DNA of 44,427 nucleotides from Patescibacteria group bacterium. GTDB taxonomy: Bacteria > Patescibacteriota > Patescibacteriia > UBA2591 > JAQWAS01. The notes beneath the pieces are model-generated. The model saw nothing but the letters and a program-made list of their open reading frames with translations. It was not told the DNA's origin and ran no database searches. A program made the translations under genes and the position numbers. Positions 16,705 through 27,112 of this stretch are shown piece after piece (within the stretch, counting starts at the first letter, position 1; the number at the start of each line of letters is the position of its first letter). The DNA is taken from NCBI GenBank assembly GCA_028707495.1, contig JAQWAS010000002.1:78889-123315 (forward strand), read 5' to 3'.

Positions 16705-17892
16705 TTAGTCTATTTTTTTACGCAAAAAAGCTGGAATTTCTAATTCTTTTTCTTCGTCAGATTTACGCAAAAAAGCTGGTTCGTCTAAATCTTTTTCATC
16801 GCTGGTGTATTTATCAATTTTTTTTATGCCACTTTCTTCATCCCTGTAACCCTTTTCAAAAAAATGATCTTTTTTGGTCTGATAAGGAACCGTTTGGGTT
16901 TTATTATCCAATAAATAATTTCGATTACCAGCTGATTTTATTTTTTCAAAACCAGCTGCAATCACTGTAATTCTAATTTCATCCTTAAGTTTTTCATCTA
17001 CGTCGGCACCAAAAATTATTTTAGCGTTAGTATCGGCCGATTCAGTAATAATTTTAGAAGCTTCATTAACTTCGTGCATAGCCATGTCTGGACTGCCAGT
17101 AATAGTAAATAAAATGCCCCGAGCACCTTCAATCGAACTTTCAAGTAACGGGCTAGTAATGGCCAATTTGGCTGCACTAACCGCCCGATTTTCACCATTA
17201 GCTTTGCCAATTCCCATTAAAGCCGTGCCGGCTTCTTTCATAACGGCTTTAACATCAGCAAAATCAATGTTAATTAAAGCTGGCACATTAATAATTTCTG
17301 AAATACCCTGGACTGCTTGTTTTAAAACTTCATCAACGACTTTAAAAGATTCGATTAAGGTTGTTTTTTTATCAATAATTTGTAACAATCTGTCATTAGA
17401 AATTGTAATAATAGCGTCTACTTTACCGGCTAGTTCTTCCCAGGCTCGATCAGCAATATTGCCACGCTGTAAACCTTCGAAAGCAAATGGTTTTGTTACA
17501 ATTGCCACAGTTAAAGCGCCACAATCTTGAGCAATCTCAGCTATTACTGGTGCTGCGCCACTCCCAGTTCCTCCGCCCAGACCACAAGTCACAAAAACCA
17601 TGTCAGATCCTTTTAATAAATCATGAATTTCGTTTTGGTTTTCTTCGGCTGACTTTTTTCCAACGTCTGGATCCATACCAGCTCCTAAGCCTTTGGTTAA
17701 ATTTTTACCAATATGTAACTTTTTGGGCGCCGAAATACGAAGTAAGGCTTGGGCATCTGTATTAACAGCTACAAATTCAACTCCACGAATTTTAGATTCA
17801 ATCATTCTTGAAATAACCGATCCTCCAGCCCCACCGACTCCTACAACTTTAATCCTGGCAAAAGTTTCTATGTTAGGTTTTACTTCTGGCAT
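16705..17892 (-). CDS. ftsZ: Cell division GTPase FtsZ, with duplicated C-terminal peptide
   Basis: 395 residues. The tubulin signature GGGTGSG is at 106-112, the N-terminal nucleotide-binding motif VGVGGAGGS at 17-25, and the T7 loop NIDFADVK near 209 carries the catalytic acids. It polymerises into the division ring. The linker is short and the C-terminal binding peptide, which usually occurs once (IPAFLRK in many bacteria), is present twice: EPAFLRK at 371-377 and IPAFLRK at 386-392. That peptide contacts FtsA, which is encoded 33 nt upstream, and other tethers. There is no Shine-Dalgarno upstream of the ATG. Confidence 0.97.
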   Translation of the reverse strand: MPEVKPNIETFARIKVVGVGGAGGSVISRMIESKIRGVEFVAVNTDAQALLRISAPKKLHIGKNLTKGLGAGMDPDVGKKSAEENQNEIHDLLKGSDMVFVTCGLGGGTGSGAAPVIAEIAQDCGALTVAIVTKPFAFEGLQRGNIADRAWEELAGKVDAIITISNDRLLQIIDKKTTLIESFKVVDEVLKQAVQGISEIINVPALINIDFADVKAVMKEAGTALMGIGKANGENRAVSAAKLAITSPLLESSIEGARGILFTITGSPDMAMHEVNEASKIITESADTNAKIIFGADVDEKLKDEIRITVIAAGFEKIKSAGNRNYLLDNKTQTVPYQTKKDHFFEKGYRDEESGIKKIDKYTSDEKDLDEPAFLRKSDEEKELEIPAFLRKKID

Positions 17893-17925
17893 ATATATTT
17901 AATTTAATAAATTTATAAAATATAA

Positions 17926-19167
17926 CTAAGGAATAAATTTTTTTATAAGTTTCTTTATTATAGCAAAAATTTTATTAACAGACGAGCCGATCAAATTGTT
18001 TAAATTATTTTTACTACCCATCGCTTGGCTTTGTGCCCCCCAAACGACTAAACCGATACTCGCAGCAAAACCAGGATCGTTTAATTTATCAATCGCTATT
18101 AACATATCTTGAGGATAACCCAAACCAACGGATAACCTTAAGACTCTTTTCGCCACATCTCCCAAACCTTTTAATTTCACGCCCTGACCACACAAGACTA
18201 CTCCTGCTGGCAACTTACCACTCCGATCAATTTCTTTTAATTCCTTGTCTACCATTTTAAAAATTTCTTCTACTCGCGCTTCGATAATCTCAGCGACGTG
18301 TTTTTGAGATACTTTTTCTTCCTCTTTTTCGTCAATTTTATGCAAATCAATTTCATCTCTTTTAGAAAAATCATCTGGTAAGGCTGATCCAAATTTTAAT
18401 TTAACGACTTCAGCTATGTCAACCGAAACCCTTAATCCTAAAGCAATATCATTAGTGATATGCGCCGAACCAATTGGTAAAACTTTAGCCGTTAATAAAT
18501 CTCCTTCTTCAAAGACTGCCACGCTAGTAGTTGTGTGACCAATATCAATCACTGCTACACCCAATTCTTTTTGTCGATTAGTTAAAACGGCTTCAGAGGC
18601 AGCTAAAATATTAAAAACCAATTGATTAATTTCTAAACCAGTTCGATAAACACATTTAGTTAAATTTTTAATTTGTGAAGATAAGCCTTCAATAATTTTA
18701 GCCTGAACTTCTAGTCTCACCCCTGTCATTCCAATCGGATCTTTAATATTATTTTGATTATCAACTGAAAAAACTTGAGGTAAAACATGAACGATTTCAT
18801 AATTCGGTGGAGTAGCTACGGCTTGTGCCGCTTCTAACGCTCGTTCCACGTCACCTTCTTTAATTTCACCATCAGCTTTAGCTACGGCAACCACACCCTT
18901 ACTGTCTTGAGATAAAATATGTGTACCTGTCACGCCCAAAATAACTTCTTCACAAGGCAAGCCCGTCATGCGCTCAACCTTTTCTAATGTTTTAGAAATA
19001 CTGGCCACGGTATCTTCAAAACTATTAATTACCCCTTTAGAAATTCCCTCAGAAGAATTTTCAACTCCGCCAATAATTTTAATTTTACCTTGGGCATCTC
19101 TTTGACCCACGGCTATTTTAATATTTTCAGAACCAATATCTAATCCAATAAAAGTTTCCTCTTTCAT
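17926..19167 (-). CDS. ftsA: Cell division protein FtsA (actin-like FtsZ membrane tether)
   Basis: 413 residues of the actin/Hsp70 ATPase fold. Phosphate-1 motif is FIGLDIGSENIKIAV, phosphate-2 is VAVIDIGHTTTSVAVFEEG (about 207-225), and the adenosine motif VVLCGQGVKLKGL is near 315. The SHS2-type 1C domain lies in the usual N-terminal half. The final residues, VNKIFAIIKKLIKKFIP, form the amphipathic membrane-targeting helix typical of FtsA. Gene order ftsA-ftsZ with a short gap is the common arrangement. It anchors FtsZ filaments to the membrane and recruits the divisome. Confidence 0.95.
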   Translation of the reverse strand: MKEETFIGLDIGSENIKIAVGQRDAQGKIKIIGGVENSSEGISKGVINSFEDTVASISKTLEKVERMTGLPCEEVILGVTGTHILSQDSKGVVAVAKADGEIKEGDVERALEAAQAVATPPNYEIVHVLPQVFSVDNQNNIKDPIGMTGVRLEVQAKIIEGLSSQIKNLTKCVYRTGLEINQLVFNILAASEAVLTNRQKELGVAVIDIGHTTTSVAVFEEGDLLTAKVLPIGSAHITNDIALGLRVSVDIAEVVKLKFGSALPDDFSKRDEIDLHKIDEKEEEKVSQKHVAEIIEARVEEIFKMVDKELKEIDRSGKLPAGVVLCGQGVKLKGLGDVAKRVLRLSVGLGYPQDMLIAIDKLNDPGFAASIGLVVWGAQSQAMGSKNNLNNLIGSSVNKIFAIIKKLIKKFIP

Positions 19168-19237
19168 GAAAGTTAAATTTAAAAATTAAACTTTATAATA
19201 TATTAATTATAACTCTTTTTTAAAACCCGTCCAATGT

Positions 19238-19663
19238 TTATAACTTTTTTAAAATCATTTCTTCTTTTGTCGACATCTTTTTAGCCTCTTCATCAGTCTG
19301 ATGGTCATGACCTATTAAATGTAATATACTGTGAACAATTAAAATTGTTAATTCTTTTTGGATTGAATGATTATTATCCTCGGCCTGTTTTTTAACTTGT
19401 GAATAATTTAAAATAATTTCACCCCAATAGTTTTTATCTTCTAATTTTATTCTTTTCTCAACTGGCACGCTAATTACATCTGTGACTTTGTTCTGTCCAC
19501 GATATAATTTATTAATTTTTTTAATTTCTTGATCATTAACTATGGCTAAAGAAATGTGTGTCTGTGAAGATAATTTTAGAATCTTTAAAATTTTTTCCAT
19601 AGTTTTTTTGAAAAAACCAGAGCTAATTCTACAAGACGTTAAATTGTTAATTTCAAGTTGCAT
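19238..19663 (-). CDS. ybeY: Endoribonuclease YbeY (rRNA maturation)
   Basis: 141 residues. The zinc-binding signature HSILHLIGHDH (about 115-125), three histidines in HxxxHxxxxxH spacing, is close to the family form HGxLHLxGYDH. YRGQNKVTDVISVP matches the upstream conserved NxxYRxxxxxTDVLSFP motif. YbeY is a single-strand RNA nuclease needed for 16S rRNA 3'-end maturation and ribosome quality control. It begins 3 nt after the stop of the envelope-protein gene transcribed before it, so expression is linked to that envelope protein. Confidence 0.92.
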   Translation of the reverse strand: MQLEINNLTSCRISSGFFKKTMEKILKILKLSSQTHISLAIVNDQEIKKINKLYRGQNKVTDVISVPVEKRIKLEDKNYWGEIILNYSQVKKQAEDNNHSIQKELTILIVHSILHLIGHDHQTDEEAKKMSTKEEMILKKL

Positions 19664-19666
19664 GTT

Positions 19667-21298
19667 TTATTCTCGACTTATTCCACCGGGAGTAGCTAAA
19701 TAATAACCAACATCATAATCGCCCGCTCCGACTTCTAACCTAAATCTTAACTCATAAGATTGATCATCTTGACTAACCTGATATTCATAATACATGCCAC
19801 CTGGCTCTGGGTTAGCTGGAATGCTTGGCAAATAAACATCATCTAAACTCCGTAAACTCTCGCCAGTAATTAAACTTCCAGGATATATTCCATGATCTTG
19901 ATAATACATTTCTAAAGCAGATTGAATCTGATCTATATGTTCTAAACGCACGGCGTCATATTGACTTTGGAGCTCTAAATCTGACAATTTAGGAAACTTG
20001 AAACTCTTAATCATCATTTTAAAAGTCGTTTTAAAATTAAGTTTTTCGTGACTGCCGTGATGATAGGTTAAACTATAAATTCTACCAGCATAGGCCGTAT
20101 AAAGAGTTTGGCCATCAATACTCCAAACTGCATCTTGTCCATCTATTTTATCACGCTCAAGTTCATCTATATCCATGCCCGCCATTTGATTTCGGTACCA
20201 AGTTTCAATTGAAATATTGTCCGGATTATCCATTATAATAATTTCGATTGTTTCGCCGGTTGCTGAAGTTATTAAAGCTTCTTGGTTAGTTTCATCTAAT
20301 GGTCTAGCTAGCCAACCCGCTGGATGAAAAACAGTATATTTATAAACTAAATTAGTATAAATGTTAATTAAACTTGAGGTCGCTAATTTAGCTCCATTAC
20401 CCGCAACTGGACTATAAAGATTTATTAATTCTTCTCCATCAGGATAACTATCACCATCAGTATCAGCCATTAATTTATCAGTGTTATATAGCTCTTCTTC
20501 CGTATCAGTTAAACCGTCGCCATCCGAATCAGTAGTTGCTGGTAATTTTCCTTCCATATTCATATCTTCTACCAATAAAGACCGATCGATAACTAAAGAA
20601 AAATTATTAGAAAGAAAAGCACTCACGCTGGCGCTCACTGAGTTATTAATCGTATCTATATTCGAATTAATTTTTAACCAAGCTCCCTCAACTAAAAAAG
20701 CTATACTTAATCTTGTTTCTAATTCTTCAGTTATTTTTTCATCTGGTAAATAAGTTAAAATAATATCAGACTGATCACTTAAAAATATATTTTGTGGCAT
20801 TAAAGTATAAACTGGACCAATAATTTTATATTTAGAATCAATATTTTGCATAACCTCACTAGGTATTTGTCCACTCAAACTAACTTCATCTGAAGAAATT
20901 TTGTCGGTTAAATTCAACCTTAATTCTGCCTTACCCTGAAAAGCTCCTTCGCTCTCAACATTATAGGATAATTCTAACGGTCCGACTGGTTGCGTCTCAA
21001 CTTCTTCTTGAGGTAATTCTTGATTATTTTCTATTTGTTCTATTTCTTCTTTTGAAGATGGTTTTGGTATAACAGATTTATTATAAAAGAAAAGAAAATA
21101 AACCCCACCAGCTATTAAACCTAAAATTATTAATCCAATAACTATATACAAAAATAAACGTCCTATATTGGTGTCTTTTTCTTTAGCGACTGATTGATAA
21201 CCAGCATCCACAAAACGTTCTGGCATGGTTTTAATTTTATCAATTTCAGACTGCCAAGCTGATTCTTCAATTTTAGGTGTTTTTTTATTTTCTTTCAT
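19667..21298 (-). CDS. Membrane-anchored protein with thrombospondin-3-type repeats and pseudopilin-like C-terminal domain
   Basis: 543 residues. A cytosolic basic/acidic N terminus (1-46), one membrane helix (about 47-72), a proline/glutamate-rich linker, an Ig-like beta region, then calcium-binding repeats DSDGDGLTDTEEELY and DTDGDSYPDGEEL (about 255-290). The last 100 residues, beginning RLEHIDQIQSALEMYYQDHG and ending with beta-strand-like sequence and LATPGG, resemble the globular part of type II secretion/type IV pseudopilins but lack a prepilin peptidase site. Location is inferred as cytoplasmic membrane with an external body. Function is unknown. The neighbour at 21349-21996 shares the helix-plus-repeat design. 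Confidence 0.7.
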   Translation of the reverse strand: MKENKKTPKIEESAWQSEIDKIKTMPERFVDAGYQSVAKEKDTNIGRLFLYIVIGLIILGLIAGGVYFLFFYNKSVIPKPSSKEEIEQIENNQELPQEEVETQPVGPLELSYNVESEGAFQGKAELRLNLTDKISSDEVSLSGQIPSEVMQNIDSKYKIIGPVYTLMPQNIFLSDQSDIILTYLPDEKITEELETRLSIAFLVEGAWLKINSNIDTINNSVSASVSAFLSNNFSLVIDRSLLVEDMNMEGKLPATTDSDGDGLTDTEEELYNTDKLMADTDGDSYPDGEELINLYSPVAGNGAKLATSSLINIYTNLVYKYTVFHPAGWLARPLDETNQEALITSATGETIEIIIMDNPDNISIETWYRNQMAGMDIDELERDKIDGQDAVWSIDGQTLYTAYAGRIYSLTYHHGSHEKLNFKTTFKMMIKSFKFPKLSDLELQSQYDAVRLEHIDQIQSALEMYYQDHGIYPGSLITGESLRSLDDVYLPSIPANPEPGGMYYEYQVSQDDQSYELRFRLEVGAGDYDVGYYLATPGGISRE

Positions 21299-21348
21299 AA
21301 ATTATAAATTAATTTATTTTTAAATTATCTTAATGATTTAATAATTAT

Positions 21349-21996
21349 TTAAAATCCCTGAGTGTCTTTGAGTTTTTGAAGCTCTTTTTCAAAATCCCTT
21401 AATTTACCTTCGCCCCGTGGATTATAATTATTTTTAACCTCTTCTCCGTCTGAATAACCATCACCGTCTGTATCTAAATTTAACGGATTAGTTTCATAAA
21501 TTTTAACCTCATCCCGATCAAACAAACCATCTCCATCAGAATCAACATTATTTAAATCTGTGCCTAAAGCCATTTCTTCTTCATCACTTAAACCGTCATG
21601 ATCTTGATCACTAATTTGCGTTTCCGCTTGTAATGGTATTGCAATTGGATTATCTGGAATTAAATTTTCTTCAGCTTGAATATTTATATTATCTAAATCT
21701 TTTTGAGTTACTGGTGATTTGTGTTTTAAAAAATACCAAACCCCGAAACTTAAACCAGCGACAATTAAAATTACTCCCACAATTAGGATAATTTTTTTTA
21801 TAACACCACTCTTATTTTCATCGCGAATTTCAATCAAGTCATCTGCCCTTTGTTGCACTTGCGGTTGGGACGAAAATTGATTTGAATTTTGATTTGCGCT
21901 TTGAAGCTTGACTGGTTGCGGTCTATTTTTTTCTTTAACCGGATCATGCTGTGAAAAAATATCCTCCGGTTCTTGGTTTAAATTATCATTAAACAT
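21349..21996 (-). CDS. Membrane-anchored thrombospondin-3-type calcium-repeat protein
   Basis: 215 residues. A glutamine/asparagine-rich cytosolic N terminus, one membrane helix (about 70-90, IILIVGVILIVAGLSFGVWYF), and three calcium-binding repeats: DQDHDGLSDEEEM, DSDGDGLFDRDEV and DTDGDGYSDGEEV (about 130-200). Such D-x-D-x-D-G repeats bind calcium and usually form rigid stalks on the surface. The protein ends soon after the repeats with a charged helix. It is likely an accessory of the adjacent large surface proteins, being cotranscribed with them; that is inference from position. Confidence 0.75.
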   Translation of the reverse strand: MFNDNLNQEPEDIFSQHDPVKEKNRPQPVKLQSANQNSNQFSSQPQVQQRADDLIEIRDENKSGVIKKIILIVGVILIVAGLSFGVWYFLKHKSPVTQKDLDNINIQAEENLIPDNPIAIPLQAETQISDQDHDGLSDEEEMALGTDLNNVDSDGDGLFDRDEVKIYETNPLNLDTDGDGYSDGEEVKNNYNPRGEGKLRDFEKELQKLKDTQGF

Positions 21997-22031
21997 AAAA
22001 TTATTTTTTAAAAATTAAATATTTTATAATC

Positions 22032-25000
22032 CTAACTTGCTGGACCTGTATATTTACATCCCTCTGGGGTAATTTTTAAATTAAAATCTCCGACATAATC
22101 ATGATCTATTGCTTCAGTCTGATAAAGAATTCTACCACTGGGATCCAACCATTTTGTTATGTTATTATATTCCAAAACAACAAACAAACCATAGCTTGAA
22201 TTTTTATCACAATTTCCAGAGGAGCATTCGCTATCATTCCAACAAGAAATCGGACATTTTGTAGTACTAAGACATGTTCCTACCCAACCAGTTGCGTCCT
22301 TACACCTACCCTCAATCCGATAACCATAAACATTTACATCAGCAACGCTACTAAATTTTTCACTGAGATTGTTCCAACAGGTTTCTTCATTCCAATTATC
22401 ACCCACGGCAGTACAAATCCACTGATTGTTGGGATCTGTTGGAAGGTTAATGCCCAGCTGACTACTTAAATTATTTTGCCATGATGGCCATTTACTATAA
22501 GTTTGGCCTTTAATATAAGAACCTGATTCTAATTTTGGATAATAACCATATTCCAATCTGTAATTTTCTAAAGCTTCAGCTATGTCATTTAAATCGGCCA
22601 ACCTAATTACATCACGAGCTAACTTTTGTTTATCTTCTAAACTAGTTAAATTTGTATTTAATTTAAAATTATTTAACATTTGATTAAAAATATTTATCAC
22701 CAGCTCAGAGGCTCCTTCAGAATAAGAAATTAAATAAATATTAGTATATAAATTTGATCCAGTATCATTAGCACTATTAATATAAACTGTTCGACCGATT
22801 TGGACAGATGGATAACCATCAACTGGCATATGTGAATCTGGGGTAGTATAAATACCCTCTTGTCGTTGTGACCATTTAATAGGTGATAAATGTAGAGGAT
22901 TTTTCCAAACCTGAATACCAATACTATTATGAATACATTCTCCCTGTTCTTCGGTACAGATTGTATTATTACAATTTATAGTTGGATCATTACTGCAATA
23001 GGCAAAAGGCATTAAATAGTTTGCTAACATACCGACTGTCGTATTACTAGGTGGCGTTTGCACGCTCGTTGGCACCGGTAAATCACCATCTTTACAATAT
23101 GAAGTGCTAAAATTCATATTATTTAATGGAAAACTATTCCACTCATCAGTACATGTGCCAGGTATCGGACCGGCAAAAGAAGAAATATTCACCGAAGCAG
23201 TGCCAATTTTTCCATTAGTCTCGGCCTCGATATTAGTTGTATCACCATCATCTAACGAACTAGCTAAAGAAATACCCATTTCCAAATCAATATTGGAAAT
23301 AACATTAGCAACCGAAAGATCGGTTGAACTCCAATTATAATTATCTACACACACACCGCCACCATCAACATCGTAAGCTTCAGCTCTAAAAACATCATTA
23401 TATGTTCTACCAGCGTCAACCGTTGTATATTCTTTTGATGTTGGAATAACTTCAATATTATTTATTTCGCACAAACTATCATTCACCGTAAATTCATAAA
23501 TACAATTGATTCCCTCACCAATACCTGTCACACCTCTTGATGTAGCATCTTCACAACCACCCTCCTTAAAAGAAATCCCTTTAATATTTTTTATACCTCC
23601 GCCTTCTTTACCTCCAATTAAGGTTATACTATAATCTCCAGGTTCCAATAAACAATCATCAGCTGATATAGAAAAACCAGAAGAATTTGTTCTAATAATA
23701 ATACCCGAGTCCGGACCATCAATAACTATATTGGTCGAATTTAAACTCGATTGATCCATGGAAATACTAGGATCAAAATTAAAATACCAAGTTGAATTTT
23801 TACATTGTTCTAAGGCTGGATTTGGCGTACTAATTAACCTAGGCGCCGAATAACAACAATTATCCAACAAACTACAGCCCAAATCTGCACTACCACCTGA
23901 AGCACATTGATCATCTCGAGTACAACCACAACACAAGCCTCGGTTATCTCCCATACATTCGCCAGCTTCAGTACAAACCAATGGGTTGGGACAAGTATTA
24001 GCTCCAATCTCACAACAACAATTACAATTACCGCCAGAAGACATACAATTATAAGCATCCCCCCTACAGTCACCAACACACATACCCTCAATAGAACAAT
24101 CTTCGTTTGGATCAAAAATGTCGCTACCAACCACCACATCAATATTACTTGTATCACTATAAATTGTACCATCAATTTCAACATTAATTTTGGTACTACC
24201 TACTTTCAAACCCTCTACTTCACACTCATCTCCTGACGAAATTGGGTTAGCGATGGACATATCTAAAACGTCCCAAATATAATTTAATCCCGAAATAATA
24301 ATCGGCGCATTATTACAATTTCCCGACGATGTTGGTGTGGCATGAAAATTATAATTTTTTCCAATAAAAATCGTTCTACTGTTGGGTGAAAGATCTACCC
24401 CATCTGCTTCACAGGGAGTTGGATCACTTTTTGTTTTAAAAATCCATGAATATGAATTATTAAAAGTCGCTCCATATTGATAATTTAAATCACCTAAAGT
24501 TCTTATAGAATCCATTGATGATTCTAAGCTTTCCATTAATACTATTCTGTAATAATGATCTGGGTTTAATGTATCAACGGGCTCAAAAATTACTTCATTA
24601 CCCTCACCACTACTTGGATTAAAATTAGTCAAACTAAGCTCTGTAGGAGATAAACAGTCAAAAGTCGTACAATCTAATAATTTAATATTTGAATTATTAA
24701 ACATATCTGCATTCATGTCTTCATTGAATTTAACTTTAAAAGCTGTATTTGTGCAAGCAAGTTTATCACAACTACCATCGTCACATCCACAGTTGGGCCA
24801 TTTATTTATCACCTTTGGATTATTTAGACAAGTACACCCAGGAATCTGACAAGTGCCATCTGGACACATGTCATGCATCGGATCACAACTTCCTGGCGTT
24901 GTTGGGGTACCATCACACGAAAGTGCTACCCCACACGGAATATAAAAATCTAAAAGATTACTGTCTTCAACCTTAATTGGGTAATACCCATTCGCAGCAA

Positions 25001-27053
25001 TCACGCTTGAATTAGGAATACTTACTCCCGCAATACGTGTCGTAGTGGCACCACTGTAGCTCGAATTAAAACTGCCAAAATAAACCTGGCCACTAGTCGG
25101 TAAATGTGTACCTATAATAATATTAACTGTTTCTCCGGCCGAATTACATTCCGGATCAACATAACAAATTCCAGGCCCAGCATCTGTTAAATAATTAAAC
25201 GTAAAAAGATTACTGTGACTATTGGCACCACTCAAATCAGCCCGTTTAATTTGTATTTCTCCTATTGTATTGGGAGCAACACCGGTTGGCACTTGAATAA
25301 TTATTCTTTTATCCGTCCAAGTATTTCCACATTCGATAGGTGGGGTAACTCCATCATATACACTTCCATTTGAAATAAACTTTACTACACCGTCCGCTCC
25401 AAAATTATAACCAAAAATTGTAATTAATTGACCTGGACCGCCTCTAGCTCCGTCACTACCACTTACATCTGTAATGTGTGGACTTAAAATTTTAAATGAA
25501 TTATTTGAAACAATGCTCATGCCATCACCTCGCACAACTTTAACTTTGCCAGACACAACACCGTTCGAAGTCCCACCAGCCGCTGGTGCCTTAACCCTTA
25601 TCTCTCCAGGCCCCCAATTATTCAAACATGGCAAACTTAAATCTATTTTATAGTATCCACTCATACCATTATCAAAACAATATTTTGTGCTCGAATCTAT
25701 AGTAATACCATTATTCAAAATCAATCTGCCGGTCGCACCTAAATAATTTCCCTGAATTACTATTTCATCATTATGATAACCTTCGTTAGTTACGCTAGTA
25801 ATACTTGGATAACATTCTACTCCAGTTCCGGTTTCAAAGTTCCAACTATAGTCACTAACCAATGGATTACCACACACGTCTCTAACGCCATCACCCATCG
25901 GGAAACGGGCATCCTTCCACTCATCTGCCCTACTCCCTCCTCCTCTTATTTTTACATCATAGGGAGTGTTTTCGAAATAATTTTCACCGAAGCTAAAAGT
26001 AAAACCATCACCACCCGAAAATAAAATATTTGCAATTTCTCTGGGTGGATTTAAAATAAAATTTGATTCATTTACAGTACTAATATACATTGACTCATTA
26101 AAAACTACATCCAAAGGACAGCTTAAATGAATATCCGTTGCTAAATTTTCCGGACTAGTAGATTCCACCATTGGACCTTCCCCATCTACCTCATCAGAAA
26201 ACCTAAAATACCACTCTTCGTCATCAATTAGACTCTTTCCATCGACACCACTTAAACCAGATCCAACTATTGCCTTATACCAATAATTAGGTTGATATAA
26301 GCCAGTGTCTGCCTGAAAAATAAAATAATTATTATTAATTTCAAAATTACCAACCAAAGAAGTTGTATTGCAAACATGTTCCATGATCGTATTATCTCCG
26401 GTTAAATCTTCTTCGCATTTTAAAACGCTAAAGTTATCTTCTACGGTTGATCTTTCTATATTTCTATCAAAAACAACTTGAACAGGACGACTAATATATT
26501 GACACATCTTTATATTATTACCTGTCGGATCTTTATATGTTATTTGCAACTGTGTTGAGTGATGAACCGGCGTACAATCGGGGTCACAACTACATCCAGG
26601 ATCACAACTTAGAGTAATGTCACATTCGCAATCTCCGGGAGGGTCATCTGGCCCCCACGGACCTTGTCCGGTTAAAATATTAAACACCACCATCACAATT
26701 ACCCAAGCTAATAAAATAATTGCTAAACCAATCACTCCATTGATTAAAGTTTTTTTAGCTTTATCAACTTTATCTTGATTGCCACCTGCCGTCATCCATT
26801 GAAAACCGGCATAAATAATAATAACGACTGCGATAAAACCCAAGAGAGCCAAAACGCCATCAATAATTTTTTCAATTGTTTCCATAATATCGACGTCATC
26901 CGAGATTGCATATTTAGAATCAGGTAAATACGGTAATTCCTGTGCTAAAACTTGGCCAATCGGCGTAAAAATAAAAAAGGCCAGCATTAATAAACTGGAT
27001 AAAACAAAACTAACCAATAAACCTTTTAAAAATGGTAATTTTTTGACAAGCAT
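22032..27053 (-). CDS. Giant surface protein: VirB2/TrbC-like pilin domain fused to Ig/IPT and Cys-rich ectodomain
   Basis: 1673 residues. Signal peptide (1-37, ending VLAQE), then two membrane helices (about 62-85 and 107-130) around GGNQDKVDKAKKTL, which is the VirB2/TrbC pilin layout often seen in Patescibacteria. The ectodomain then has, in order: a Cys-rich stretch (138-165), two SbsA/Big_5-like domains (to about 405), three IPT/TIG-like modules (ITSVTNEGYHNDEIVIQGNY, ITDVSGSD..., to about 700), a Cys-rich block, another Big_5-like domain, a Big_2-like domain, a second dense Cys-rich block (about 980-1070), more Ig-like modules, and a C-terminal pseudopilin-like region (RLADLNDIAEALENYRLEYG, about 1490). 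Many cysteines imply disulfides outside the cell. Probably an adhesin or host-contact fibre; this is inference. Confidence 0.75.
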   Translation of the reverse strand: MLVKKLPFLKGLLVSFVLSSLLMLAFFIFTPIGQVLAQELPYLPDSKYAISDDVDIMETIEKIIDGVLALLGFIAVVIIIYAGFQWMTAGGNQDKVDKAKKTLINGVIGLAIILLAWVIVMVVFNILTGQGPWGPDDPPGDCECDITLSCDPGCSCDPDCTPVHHSTQLQITYKDPTGNNIKMCQYISRPVQVVFDRNIERSTVEDNFSVLKCEEDLTGDNTIMEHVCNTTSLVGNFEINNNYFIFQADTGLYQPNYWYKAIVGSGLSGVDGKSLIDDEEWYFRFSDEVDGEGPMVESTSPENLATDIHLSCPLDVVFNESMYISTVNESNFILNPPREIANILFSGGDGFTFSFGENYFENTPYDVKIRGGGSRADEWKDARFPMGDGVRDVCGNPLVSDYSWNFETGTGVECYPSITSVTNEGYHNDEIVIQGNYLGATGRLILNNGITIDSSTKYCFDNGMSGYYKIDLSLPCLNNWGPGEIRVKAPAAGGTSNGVVSGKVKVVRGDGMSIVSNNSFKILSPHITDVSGSDGARGGPGQLITIFGYNFGADGVVKFISNGSVYDGVTPPIECGNTWTDKRIIIQVPTGVAPNTIGEIQIKRADLSGANSHSNLFTFNYLTDAGPGICYVDPECNSAGETVNIIIGTHLPTSGQVYFGSFNSSYSGATTTRIAGVSIPNSSVIAANGYYPIKVEDSNLLDFYIPCGVALSCDGTPTTPGSCDPMHDMCPDGTCQIPGCTCLNNPKVINKWPNCGCDDGSCDKLACTNTAFKVKFNEDMNADMFNNSNIKLLDCTTFDCLSPTELSLTNFNPSSGEGNEVIFEPVDTLNPDHYYRIVLMESLESSMDSIRTLGDLNYQYGATFNNSYSWIFKTKSDPTPCEADGVDLSPNSRTIFIGKNYNFHATPTSSGNCNNAPIIISGLNYIWDVLDMSIANPISSGDECEVEGLKVGSTKINVEIDGTIYSDTSNIDVVVGSDIFDPNEDCSIEGMCVGDCRGDAYNCMSSGGNCNCCCEIGANTCPNPLVCTEAGECMGDNRGLCCGCTRDDQCASGGSADLGCSLLDNCCYSAPRLISTPNPALEQCKNSTWYFNFDPSISMDQSSLNSTNIVIDGPDSGIIIRTNSSGFSISADDCLLEPGDYSITLIGGKEGGGIKNIKGISFKEGGCEDATSRGVTGIGEGINCIYEFTVNDSLCEINNIEVIPTSKEYTTVDAGRTYNDVFRAEAYDVDGGGVCVDNYNWSSTDLSVANVISNIDLEMGISLASSLDDGDTTNIEAETNGKIGTASVNISSFAGPIPGTCTDEWNSFPLNNMNFSTSYCKDGDLPVPTSVQTPPSNTTVGMLANYLMPFAYCSNDPTINCNNTICTEEQGECIHNSIGIQVWKNPLHLSPIKWSQRQEGIYTTPDSHMPVDGYPSVQIGRTVYINSANDTGSNLYTNIYLISYSEGASELVINIFNQMLNNFKLNTNLTSLEDKQKLARDVIRLADLNDIAEALENYRLEYGYYPKLESGSYIKGQTYSKWPSWQNNLSSQLGINLPTDPNNQWICTAVGDNWNEETCWNNLSEKFSSVADVNVYGYRIEGRCKDATGWVGTCLSTTKCPISCWNDSECSSGNCDKNSSYGLFVVLEYNNITKWLDPSGRILYQTEAIDHDYVGDFNLKITPEGCKYTGPAS

Positions 27054-27112
27054 GGGGGTTTTAAAAAATTATAAAATATTAAAAATACTAGAAAAATTAT
27101 TATTTAAATATA

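Noticed and set aside
17084..17530. Open plus-strand frame of 148 residues opposite ftsZ
   Set aside because: Antisense shadow of a strongly conserved gene; low-complexity serine/threonine/proline composition and no ribosome site.
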